Assembly: GCA_013042765.1 (NCBI GenBank)
Contig: JABDPP010000231.1
Location: 1-9,316 of the forward strand
Direction of reading: 5' to 3'
Length of the DNA: 9,316 bases
From: Litoreibacter sp.
GTDB taxonomy: Bacteria > Pseudomonadota > Alphaproteobacteria > Rhodobacterales > Rhodobacteraceae
The notes under the pieces were generated by a model. That model made no database searches. It saw only the letters and a program-made list of their open reading frames with translations, and was not told the origin of the DNA. Positions 1-6,405 of the stretch are shown piece by piece. How positions within the stretch are numbered: the stretch's first letter is position 1; every line of letters starts with the position of its first letter. The translations under genes were made by a program, and so were the position numbers.

Positions 1-1292
1 ATCCTGAGATCGGCAAGCTGTTCACCGACAGCGCCGAGGTCCGCGCGATGATGCTAGTCGAAGGGGCGCTGGCCAAGGCCCAGGGAAAGCTTGGGGTGAT
101 CCCCGAACTGTCGGCGAATTTCATTCACCGCGCCGCAATGGAAGTGCAGATCGACCCCGCCGGGTTGTCTGAACAGACAGGCCAAAACGCGGTGCCGGTG
201 CCAGCCCTTCTGGCGGCTTTCCGCAAGGCGATGGAAGCGCCCGAACATGCACAATACCTGCATTTTGGCGCCACATCTCAGGACATAATGGACACCGGGC
301 TGGTGTTGCGGTTGCGGCAGGTTCTGGCAATTCTTGAAACACGGATTACCGTGCTGCTGGGCACGCTGACGGATCTGGCGGAGGCCCATGCCGAAACGCC
401 CATATCCGCACGCACCTATGGGCAGGTCGCCACGCCCACGAGTTTCGGCGCCGTCCTGGCCGAATGGGGCGACCCGCTGCTCCGTCAGCTTGGCCACCTC
501 GAAGCAGTGCGGTCGGAGGTCCTGCAAGTCTCGCTCTCCGGCGCGGCGGGAACCCTCTCCGCCATGGGGCCTGATGGTCCCGAGGTGCGCAAGGCACTGG
601 CGCAGGAACTGGGGCTGGGCGATCCTGAAGCCAGTTGGCACAGCACAAGGGATCAGATCGGGCGACTCGCCGCATGGCTGTCGCAACTCACTGTATCACT
701 TGGGAAAATGGGCGAGGACCTGCTCCTGATGACCCTATCCGTGCAGGGGGAAGTGACACTGTCAGAGGGCGGTGGCTCCTCCACCATGCCGCAAAAGCAG
801 AACCCGGTGCAGCCCTCGGCCCTGGTCGCACTGGCGCGCATGGCCGTAGGCCTGAACTCGGTCCTGCAAGGCGCGGGCCTGCACCGCCAGCAGCGTGACG
901 GAGCTGCGTGGATGACCGAGTGGATGAGCTTGCCACAACTTTGTATGGCCGCCGGGCAGGCCAGCCGGATCGCAGCTCAGATGACCGCTGGCCTGACACC
1001 AGACATCGCCGCGATGTGTGCCAATATCGACGACGGGCGCGGCCTGATCTACGCCGAGGCGCTCTCGTTTGAACTTGCCCGCACCATGCCGCGCCTCGCC
1101 GCGCAGGATGCCGTCAAGGCGCTCTGTCAGGAGGTTCTGGCCAATGGCGGCTCGCTGGCCGAAAAAGCGCTGGCGGCGTGGCCGGACAAAGACCTCGGTG
1201 TGATCTTCAATCCGGAAGCGCAGCTCGGTCAGGCCCCGACGCAGGCGAGACGCTTCGCAGCCGCGGCTCGCGCCGCCACACGCGCCTCTTGA
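1..1292 (+). CDS. pcaB: PcaB-like lyase / 3-carboxy-cis,cis-muconate cycloisomerase family, 5'-truncated
   Basis: The reading frame is open from base 3 at the left edge, so the true start lies upstream; the ATGs at 48 and 51 are internal, because the residues before them (PEIGKLFTDSAEVRA) already match the N-terminal helix of this family. About 429 residues are visible. Superfamily signatures of the fumarase/aspartase fold are clear: GATSQD at 267-284 and GSSTMPQKQNP at 774-806, the latter being the mobile catalytic loop with its Ser, Lys and Asn. The C-terminus ends in an alpha-helical segment (LGQAPTQARRFAAAARA) resembling the ADSL_C domain of PcaB and adenylosuccinate lyase. PcaB cyclises 3-carboxy-cis,cis-muconate to a muconolactone in the protocatechuate branch of the beta-ketoadipate pathway. 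A Tyr (417-419, in ARTYGQVATP) stands where adenylosuccinate and argininosuccinate lyases have His, which argues against a purine or arginine role. No other pca gene is visible, so the exact substrate is uncertain. Confidence 0.72.
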   Translation, partial: PEIGKLFTDSAEVRAMMLVEGALAKAQGKLGVIPELSANFIHRAAMEVQIDPAGLSEQTGQNAVPVPALLAAFRKAMEAPEHAQYLHFGATSQDIMDTGLVLRLRQVLAILETRITVLLGTLTDLAEAHAETPISARTYGQVATPTSFGAVLAEWGDPLLRQLGHLEAVRSEVLQVSLSGAAGTLSAMGPDGPEVRKALAQELGLGDPEASWHSTRDQIGRLAAWLSQLTVSLGKMGEDLLLMTLSVQGEVTLSEGGGSSTMPQKQNPVQPSALVALARMAVGLNSVLQGAGLHRQQRDGAAWMTEWMSLPQLCMAAGQASRIAAQMTAGLTPDIAAMCANIDDGRGLIYAEALSFELARTMPRLAAQDAVKALCQEVLANGGSLAEKALAAWPDKDLGVIFNPEAQLGQAPTQARRFAAAARAATRAS

Positions 1293-1343
1293 TCGCCTTG
1301 ACCGCGCACGGCATGGTTCGAACCTGAGCAGTCAAGAGTTTCA

Positions 1344-2570
1344 ATGAAGCGCAACCTCTCCGTCACCTTCATCATGATCACCGTGATCCTGGATGCGATG
1401 GGCATTGGCCTGATCCTGCCAGTGATGCCAGAGCTGATCATGGAACTGCGCGGCAGCGACATCTCGGAGGCAGCGATCTGGGGCGGCATCCTGTCCGCGG
1501 TCTTTGCCGTGATGCAGTTTCTGTTCAGCCCGACAATCGGTGGCCTGAGTGACCGGTTCGGGCGACGCCCGGTCCTTCTGACCTCGCTGGGCATCATGGC
1601 GCTGGACTACCTCGTGATGGCTCTGGCCGGCACGATCTGGCTGCTCCTCATCGGCCGGATCGTCGGCGGGATCACAGCCGCCACGCAAGCCACAGCCTCC
1701 GCCTTCATGGCCGACATCTCCGAGCGCGGTAAGAAAGCCCAGAATTTTGGCCTGATCTCCGCAGGGTTCGGTGTTGGGTTCATCCTCGGCCCGGTCATCG
1801 GTGGGCTCCTGGCAGAGTTCGGCCCCCGCGCGCCCTTCTTTGCCGCAGCCGCACTGGCCGCGGCCAATATGGTGTTCGGCTACTTCGTCCTGCCGGAAAC
1901 CGTGACCAAGGAGAACCGGCGCCCCTTCGAGTGGAAGCGGGCCAACCCGGCAGGCGGGTTGAAATATATTGGCAGCATTCCCGGCGTTGGCTGGCTTCTT
2001 GTGGTGTTTTTCTTCTACCAGATCTCCAACATGGTCTACCCGGCGGTCTGGGCCTATTACACGCAAGCCGCCTTCGGCTGGGAGCCGGGCATGATCGGGA
2101 TATCTCTGGCGGTCTACGGGATCGCCATGGCGATCACGCAGGGAGGACTGATCCGCATCATCATCCCCCGGCTGGGAGAGATCCGGACCGTCTATCTGGG
2201 CCTGCTCTACAATGCCATCACGCTGGCCATCATCGCCAATATCACCAGCGGCTGGGCGCTGCTCCTGATGACCCCGCTGGCCTCGCTCGGCGCGGTCGTA
2301 GCCCCTGCCCTGCAAGGTGTGATGTCGGGGCGCGCGGCCGATGACCAGCAGGGCGAATTGCAGGGCGTTCTGGCCTCGATCAACGCGATCGGAATGATCG
2401 CGACGCCAATCCTGATGACACAGGTCTTTGCATGGTTCACAGCTCCCGACACGCCGGTTTACATGCCCGGTGCGCCCTATCTTCTGGCCGCCGTGATGAT
2501 GCTGATCAGCTGGGTCCTGTTTGCCGCGAGCCTGCGCCGCCCAGCACATAGCCCGGCCGACACGCCCTAA
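1344..2570 (+). CDS. Tet-family MFS drug:H+ antiporter (TetA-like)
   Basis: The product is a 408-residue inner-membrane transporter of the major facilitator superfamily, drug:H+ antiporter 12-helix type. Seen directly: helix 1 with D17 in ILDAMGIGLILPVMPEL; motif A GGLSDRFGRRPVLL at residues 66-79 with D70, equivalent to the essential Asp66 of Tn10 TetA; GRIVGGITAATQA from 104 (motif B-like, Arg105); antiporter motif C GFGVGFILGPVIGG at 141-154; then FFAAAALAAANMVFGYFVLPET and a short polar central loop before the second six helices. This order and wording follow class A/B tetracycline pumps closely, but chromosomal Tet-like pumps often have unknown substrates, so resistance is not implied. 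The ATG at 1344 has a modest AAGAG five bases upstream. It lies 51 bases after the PcaB-like gene, possibly in the same transcript, and its stop is 9 bases from the convergent dehydratase stop. No TetR-like repressor gene is adjacent. Confidence 0.88.
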   Translation: MKRNLSVTFIMITVILDAMGIGLILPVMPELIMELRGSDISEAAIWGGILSAVFAVMQFLFSPTIGGLSDRFGRRPVLLTSLGIMALDYLVMALAGTIWLLLIGRIVGGITAATQATASAFMADISERGKKAQNFGLISAGFGVGFILGPVIGGLLAEFGPRAPFFAAAALAAANMVFGYFVLPETVTKENRRPFEWKRANPAGGLKYIGSIPGVGWLLVVFFFYQISNMVYPAVWAYYTQAAFGWEPGMIGISLAVYGIAMAITQGGLIRIIIPRLGEIRTVYLGLLYNAITLAIIANITSGWALLLMTPLASLGAVVAPALQGVMSGRAADDQQGELQGVLASINAIGMIATPILMTQVFAWFTAPDTPVYMPGAPYLLAAVMMLISWVLFAASLRRPAHSPADTP

Positions 2571-2579
2571 GCTGTCCGC

Positions 2580-3560
2580 TCAATCACCGTCGCCATAGCG
2601 CTCCAGCGCCATGCGGTAGACCTCCGCATCCACGTTCCCCCCGGAGGCGATCGCGACCACGGCCTCCCCCTCGATGCCCGCGCCATGATAGAGCGCCGCC
2701 GCCAACGCGACTGCCCCGCCGGGTTCGAGAACCAGTTTCAGACGCGAGAAGGCCACGGCCATGGCCCTCAGGCAGTCCTCCTCGGGGACCACGACACCCG
2801 GCCCGCAAAGCCGCTGCATGATCGGGAAAGTCAGGTTGCCCGGCTGCGGCGTCACGATCGCATCGCACAATCCACCGGCAAGCTGTTCATTTCGCCGAAT
2901 CTTGCCCTCGGCCAGCGAGCGGGTGACATCGTCGTAGCCTTCCGGCTCCACCGGACGAACACGGAAACCCGGCGCCCGCACCTCCAGAGCCAACGCAATA
3001 CCCGAGGTCAGCCCGCCACCCCCACAGCAAACCAGGACATCGCCGGAGGTCACGCCCGCCTCGGCCGTCTGTTCGGCAATCTCGATACCGGTCGTGCCCT
3101 GCCCGGCAATCACGAGAGGCTCATCATAAGGCTTGATGAGGGTGAGGCCCCGCGCCTGTGACAGCTCCTCCCCGATCGCGTCGCGATCCTCCGTCGCCCG
3201 GTCATAAAGCACGACTTCCGCCCCCAAGGCGCGTGTGTTGTCGATCTTCAGTTGCGGCGCATCAGCAGGCATAATAATCACTGCCGCTGTTCCGCGCTGG
3301 CGGGCTGCCAAAGCCACGCCCTGCGCGTGATTGCCGCTCGAAAAGGCGATGACGCCAGCTTTGAGAGCTTCCTCATCCAGAGCAGATATCGCCGACCAGG
3401 CGCCGCGGAACTTGAACGAGCCTGTATGCTGCAACGGCTCCGCCTTGATCAACACACGCCGCCCGGCCAGCTGGTCAATAAAAGGCGAGCTGAGCAGCGG
3501 CGTGCGCCTTGCATGGCCCGCAAGCCGCGCCTGCGCAGCCTGGATCATCTCCCAGTTCAT
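2580..3560 (-). CDS. Threonine/serine dehydratase-like PLP enzyme (fold type II)
   Basis: The product (326 residues) is a cytoplasmic PLP-dependent beta-eliminating enzyme of the threonine ammonia-lyase / serine racemase group, typically turning Thr or Ser into 2-oxobutanoate or pyruvate plus ammonia. Seen: SFKFRGA with the PLP-binding Lys50; SSGNHAQG at 74-81; the phosphate-binding glycine loop GGGG at 180-183, here preceded by Cys-Cys; and ASGGN near 305-309 with the Ser that contacts the pyridine nitrogen. The length matches the catalytic domain alone; there is no C-terminal ACT domain, so it is not the isoleucine-feedback-regulated biosynthetic IlvA type. I chose ATG at 3560 over GTG at 3566: the ATG forms an ATGA overlap with the hydrolase stop and has GGAG eight bases upstream, too close to the GTG. 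It is the last gene of a three-gene operon. Other substrates of the family (hydroxyaspartate, racemisation) cannot be excluded. Confidence 0.85.
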   Translation of the reverse strand: MNWEMIQAAQARLAGHARRTPLLSSPFIDQLAGRRVLIKAEPLQHTGSFKFRGAWSAISALDEEALKAGVIAFSSGNHAQGVALAARQRGTAAVIIMPADAPQLKIDNTRALGAEVVLYDRATEDRDAIGEELSQARGLTLIKPYDEPLVIAGQGTTGIEIAEQTAEAGVTSGDVLVCCGGGGLTSGIALALEVRAPGFRVRPVEPEGYDDVTRSLAEGKIRRNEQLAGGLCDAIVTPQPGNLTFPIMQRLCGPGVVVPEEDCLRAMAVAFSRLKLVLEPGGAVALAAALYHGAGIEGEAVVAIASGGNVDAEVYRMALERYGDGD

Positions 3561-4378
3561 CGACACAACTCCACGAACTGCCGGATGACCGCCACGGCCT
3601 CCGGTTCATCGAGAAACGGGATATGCGCACGGTCCGGCACTTCGGCAAAGAGCATGTCGGGGCGGCGCTGACGCATCTCGGTGGCGGTCTCCACGCTCAG
3701 AAGATCAGAATTCGCCCCGCGCACAAGGGCAAGGGGCAATCCGGCGAACGCATCGAAAAGCGGCCAGAGGTCCGGTGTCGGCTGCCCCTCGGCCGCAAGA
3801 ACCGCATCGCGCAGCTTCGGATCGTAGGTCAGCTCGAGCCCGTCGGGTGTCTCTGCGTAGAGTTTCTCAACCTCAGCCCACCAACGTTCCTGTGGAACAT
3901 TGGCGAACCCCTGCATGAGTGCCGGTCGCGCCGCGGCGGCTTCCGCATGGTTGGCAAAGGGCGGCTTGCGCCCCACATAGCCCTTGATCACATCAAGCCC
4001 AGCTTCCACGATCTCCGGGCCAATATCGTTGAGACAAGCGCCGATCAGTCGATCCTTCGCTGTGGCCGCCAGCATCATGGCGATCAACCCGCCCCGCGAG
4101 GTGCCAAGCACAGCCGAACGCTCCAGCCCGAGATGGTCGAGCAGCTCGATCACATCAAGCGCCTCACGCGGGATCGTGTAGCTGGCCGGATCGCTCCAGC
4201 CGGACCTGCCGCGCCCCCTGTAATCCAGCCGGATCACCCGGCACGGTGGCAAATGCGGCATCAGGTAGTCGAAATCGCTCGCATTGCGCGTCAGGCCCGA
4301 CAGGCACAAGAGCGGCAGGCCCGCGCCCTCATCGTCGAAATGCAGGGCAACACCGTCGGAGCTGTTGAATACGGCCAT
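3557..4378 (-). CDS. Alpha/beta-fold hydrolase
   Basis: The product is a 273-residue soluble alpha/beta hydrolase without signal peptide. Visible landmarks in order: an oxyanion-loop segment LCLSGLTRNASDF (about 24-36, SG in place of the usual HG); RLDYRGRGRSGWSD (50-63), the strand and turn typical of this fold; nucleophile elbow GTSRGG with Ser94; acid candidate Asp225 in RGANSD; and catalytic His252 in DRAHIPFLDEP. The Ser nucleophile argues for an esterase, lactonase or C-C hydrolase and against the Asp-nucleophile haloalkane or haloacetate dehalogenases of the same fold. The frame stays open far upstream (to 4561), but the real start is ATG 4378, which shares its A with the TGA stop of the dehalogenase gene (TGATG), a re-initiation overlap. 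Its own stop overlaps the dehydratase start (ATGA). The substrate is unknown; co-translation suggests it works with the dehalogenase and dehydratase. Confidence 0.87.
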   Translation of the reverse strand: MAVFNSSDGVALHFDDEGAGLPLLCLSGLTRNASDFDYLMPHLPPCRVIRLDYRGRGRSGWSDPASYTIPREALDVIELLDHLGLERSAVLGTSRGGLIAMMLAATAKDRLIGACLNDIGPEIVEAGLDVIKGYVGRKPPFANHAEAAAARPALMQGFANVPQERWWAEVEKLYAETPDGLELTYDPKLRDAVLAAEGQPTPDLWPLFDAFAGLPLALVRGANSDLLSVETATEMRQRRPDMLFAEVPDRAHIPFLDEPEAVAVIRQFVELCR

Positions 4379-5064
4379 CAGAGCCGGCCCGCCAGATCGG
4401 GGATCGAGGTGAGATCGCTTAGCACGTGATCCGGCTTCCAGGGCAACCGGTCGACCGGCTCCCCCGCGCGGTTGACCCACGCCGTGGCAAAGCCGTAGCC
4501 CGCCGCCGCCGCCGCATCCCATCCGTTGGAGGACACAAAGAGAACCTCGCCCTTGGCACAACCGAACCGCGCGCCCACAAGGTCATAGACCGAGGCATGG
4601 GGCTTGAAAACGCCGACGCTCTCCACGCTCAACACGTCGTCGAGCACGTCACCCACCTGTGCCGATTGCACCGCGCCATCGAGCATATCGGGCGAGCCGT
4701 TTGACAGGATCGCCGTGTTCAGCCCCGCGTTTTTCAAGGCCGCCAGCATCGATGGTACCTCAGGATAGGCGGACAACTCCCAATACAGCTGCAAAAGCCG
4801 CTCGCGAAGGTCTGGATCATCAAGCCCGTTGGCCTCCAGCGCCCAGTCCAGACCGTTTTGCGTGACTTCCCAGAAATCCGTGTGATCGCCTGTCACCGCC
4901 CTGAGCCAGGTATATTGCAGCTGCTTGAGCCGCCAGTCATTGGCGAGCTTCATCCAGACCTCGGCAAATGCCTCGCGGCCGGGTTCAGCCGCCGCTTCAC
5001 GCGCGGCAGCAGCGACGTCAAACAAAGTGCCATAGGCATCGAAAACGCAGGTGGTGATCGGCAT
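4378..5064 (-). CDS. Haloacid dehalogenase type II (HAD superfamily, L-2-haloacid dehalogenase-like)
   Basis: The product (228 residues, usual length for the family) is a cytoplasmic HAD hydrolase closely following L-2-haloacid dehalogenases, which convert 2-halo acids to the inverted 2-hydroxy acids through an Asp-ester intermediate. All residues known as functional in L-DEX YL are present at matching places: nucleophile Asp9 and Thr13 in FDAYGTLFD, Arg45 (DWRLKQLQYTWLR), Ser121-Asn122 in LSNGSP, Lys154 and Tyr160 (FKPHASVY), and Ser178, Asn180, Asp183 in VSSNGWD. The start is ATG 5064, preceded by AAGGAG six bases away; an upstream in-frame ATG at 5109 would add 15 unconserved residues. This is the first gene of the operon, with its promoter presumably in the 99-base gap shared with the divergent VOC gene. 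The set of catalytic residues supports real dehalogenase chemistry, but close homologues are sometimes general 2-substituted-acid hydrolases. Confidence 0.9.
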   Translation of the reverse strand: MPITTCVFDAYGTLFDVAAAAREAAAEPGREAFAEVWMKLANDWRLKQLQYTWLRAVTGDHTDFWEVTQNGLDWALEANGLDDPDLRERLLQLYWELSAYPEVPSMLAALKNAGLNTAILSNGSPDMLDGAVQSAQVGDVLDDVLSVESVGVFKPHASVYDLVGARFGCAKGEVLFVSSNGWDAAAAAGYGFATAWVNRAGEPVDRLPWKPDHVLSDLTSIPDLAGRL

Positions 5065-5083
5065 GGAACGCTCCTTCTCTGGG

Positions 5084-5094
5084 GCAAGACTTGC
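5084..5094. promoter_or_regulatory. Palindrome GCAAGaCTTGC in divergent promoter region (copy 1)
   Basis: A perfect 5+1+5 palindrome sits in the 99-base gap between the divergent dehalogenase operon (start 5064) and the VOC gene (start 5164). With flanks it reads GGGCAAGACTTGCAC. The same arms recur in the fabA-irr gap. A TTGCAC hexamer at 5091-5096 overlaps it and could be a -35 element for the VOC gene, but I see no good -10 at the right distance. I infer a possible operator; no known regulator is recognised. Confidence 0.35.
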
Positions 5095-5163
5095 ACAAGG
5101 TATCCTCAAGGGAAACGCCGAATCGTGCTATCGTGTCCCCGTGCAACAAATGGAGGAGCGAGG

Positions 5164-5559
5164 ATGTCAGAGCGACACGGCGTGGCCTGGTGGAACGAGC
5201 TCATGACCCGCGATCTGCCTGCGGCCCTGAACTATTACCAATCACTTTGCGGCTGGAGTTTCGAGACGATGCCCATGCCCGAGGGCGGTGACTACCACAT
5301 TGGCATGAAAGACGGCAAACCGATGGCAGGGTTCATGGACATGGCCCACATGGCCGATCTGAACGAGGCCCCGCCCCATTGGATTACCTATTTTGCAGTG
5401 GATGACGTGGACGCGGCCATTGCGGCTACGACAGAGGCTGGCGGACAGGTGATCCGCGAAATTTACGAGGTTCCGAATACCGGTCGCATTGCGATCGTCG
5501 AGGATCCTTCAGGCGTAACTGTCGGCCTTATCACACCCGCCCCGATGGAGAGCGGATAG
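5164..5559 (+). CDS. VOC-family (glyoxalase/bleomycin-resistance fold) protein
   Basis: The product is a 131-residue single-module pair of beta-alpha-beta-beta-beta units of the vicinal oxygen chelate superfamily. The first half has WNELMTRDLPAALNYYQSLCGW (about 10-31, written here as WNELMTRD then PAALNYYQ), the usual start of the fold. The second half begins near HWITYFAVDDVDAAI (72-86) and ends with IVEDPSGVTVGLI (111-123), containing the typical terminal Glu113. His72 and Glu113 are plausible metal ligands, but several VOC subgroups of this kind have no shown enzymatic activity. The start is ATG 5164, preceded by a strong GGAGGAG five bases upstream; the long in-frame extension to 4858 lies inside the opposing dehalogenase gene and is not real. 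It is divergent from the dehalogenase operon and convergent with fabI. Possible roles include glyoxalase-like detoxification or dioxygenase chemistry; the substrate cannot be named. Confidence 0.85.
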   Translation: MSERHGVAWWNELMTRDLPAALNYYQSLCGWSFETMPMPEGGDYHIGMKDGKPMAGFMDMAHMADLNEAPPHWITYFAVDDVDAAIAATTEAGGQVIREIYEVPNTGRIAIVEDPSGVTVGLITPAPMESG

Positions 5560-5561
5560 AT

Positions 5562-5595
5562 CTTTCATTTCTCTGGAAATATCCCCGCCGGAGGC
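5562..5595 (+). repeat. Dispersed intergenic repeat, copy A (core AAATATCCCCGCCGGAGGC)
   Basis: This 34-base unit fills most of the 43-base gap between the convergent VOC and fabI genes. It matches the minus strand of 8787-8820 at 32 of 34 positions, the two mismatches being adjacent (5574-5575). Within it are two small hairpins: ATTTC/GAAAT around a 4-base loop (5567-5580) and, just past its end, CGCC/GGCG (5586-5596). Neither is followed by a T-tract on either strand, so it is not a canonical intrinsic terminator, though its position suggests a 3'-end role for both genes. Confidence 0.75.
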
Positions 5596-5602
5596 GAAAA
5601 TC

Positions 5603-6400
5603 CTACAGGTTCTCGCTCTGCGGCATACCGAGCACATGGTATCCGCCATCCACACGGATAATCTCACCCGTGGTGCAGGCGCCAAGATCGGAGGCCAGAT
5701 ACACGGCCGTACCGCCGACAGCCTCCAGCGTCGCGTTGGCGCGCAGCGGCGCGTTGGCCTCGGTCTGTCGGAAGGTCTTGCGCGCGCCCCCGATGGCAGC
5801 CCCCGCCAATGTCTTCATCGGGCCGGGGCTGATTGCGTTCACGCGGATCCCGTCCGGTCCCAGATCATTGGCCAGATAGCGCACCGAGCTTTCCAACGCC
5901 GCCTTGGCCACGCCCATCACGTTGTAGAAAGGTGTCACGCGGTTTGAGCCCTGATAGGTCAGGGTCAGGATCGTGCCGCCGCCTTCGCTCGCGGCCATCA
6001 AGGGGGCCGCGCGGCGCGCCACGTCAATCAGCGAATAGCAGGAGATGACCAGAGAGGTCTTGAAGTTTTCCCGCGATGTCTCGACAAACCGTCCGGTCAA
6101 CTCGTTCTTGTCGGAATAAGCGATGGCGTGCACGACGAAATCAAGGCTGCCCCAGCGTTCTTTCAGAGCTGCAAAACACGCGTCCAGAGACCCATCATCT
6201 GTCACGTCCACATCTACCAGGAAATCCGACCCGACGCTTTCGGCCAGGGGAGCCACGCGTTTCCCGAAGGCCTCGCCCTGATAGGAAAAGGCAAGCTCTG
6301 CCCCTTCGCCCGCTATGGCCTTCGCGATGCCCCAGGCGATCGAGCGCTCGTTGGCGACCCCCATGATCAGCCCGCGCTTGCCCGTCATCAAATCCGCCAT
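5603..6400 (-). CDS. fabI: Enoyl-[acyl-carrier-protein] reductase (NADH) FabI
   Basis: FabI reduces trans-2-enoyl-ACP with NAD(P)H in the last step of each fatty-acid elongation cycle. The product has 265 residues (E. coli FabI has 262). Visible: atypical SDR dinucleotide motif GVANERSIAWGIA (14-26); the active-site pair Tyr149 (TYQGS) and Tyr159 with Lys166 in YNVMGVAK; AISPGPMKTLA (189-199) leading into the substrate-binding loop; and a VDGGYHVLGM tail. Two positions differ from E. coli: Ala94 (in HAIAY) where E. coli has Gly93, and Ala206 (IGGARK) where it has Phe203; Met162 is kept. Both changed sites are known triclosan-resistance positions. The sequence resembles the alphaproteobacterial FabI copy linked to fabA-fabB; such genomes often hold a second fabI elsewhere. 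The start ATG 6400 is 5 bases after the fabB stop. It is the last gene of the operon and convergent with the VOC gene. Confidence 0.95.
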   Translation of the reverse strand: MADLMTGKRGLIMGVANERSIAWGIAKAIAGEGAELAFSYQGEAFGKRVAPLAESVGSDFLVDVDVTDDGSLDACFAALKERWGSLDFVVHAIAYSDKNELTGRFVETSRENFKTSLVISCYSLIDVARRAAPLMAASEGGGTILTLTYQGSNRVTPFYNVMGVAKAALESSVRYLANDLGPDGIRVNAISPGPMKTLAGAAIGGARKTFRQTEANAPLRANATLEAVGGTAVYLASDLGACTTGEIIRVDGGYHVLGMPQSENL

Positions 6401-6405
6401 CAGAC

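Noticed and set aside
1315..1324. GGTTCGAACC, resembling the T-arm of a tRNA
   Set aside because: The surrounding bases do not form acceptor, D or anticodon arms, and the gap between the two genes is only 51 bases, too short for a tRNA.
1341..2549. A 402-codon open frame on the minus strand opposite the MFS gene
   Set aside because: Its product is a Gln/His/Asp/Arg-rich, low-complexity sequence with no motif, as expected from the complement of a membrane-protein gene in GC-rich DNA; the plus strand encodes an unmistakable transporter.
3509..4429. A 306-codon plus-strand open frame opposite the hydrolase and dehydratase
   Set aside because: No recognisable domain, composition typical of an antisense shadow, and both genes beneath it have complete catalytic motifs on the minus strand.
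4379..4561. N-terminal extension of the alpha/beta hydrolase
   Set aside because: The extra 61 residues overlap the dehalogenase coding sequence in another frame and look like out-of-frame translation; ATG 4378 has the re-initiation overlap and the family N-terminus.
5560..5602. Intrinsic terminator between the VOC gene and fabI
   Set aside because: Two small hairpins exist but neither strand has a T-tract after a stem; the sequence is better described as a repeat copy.
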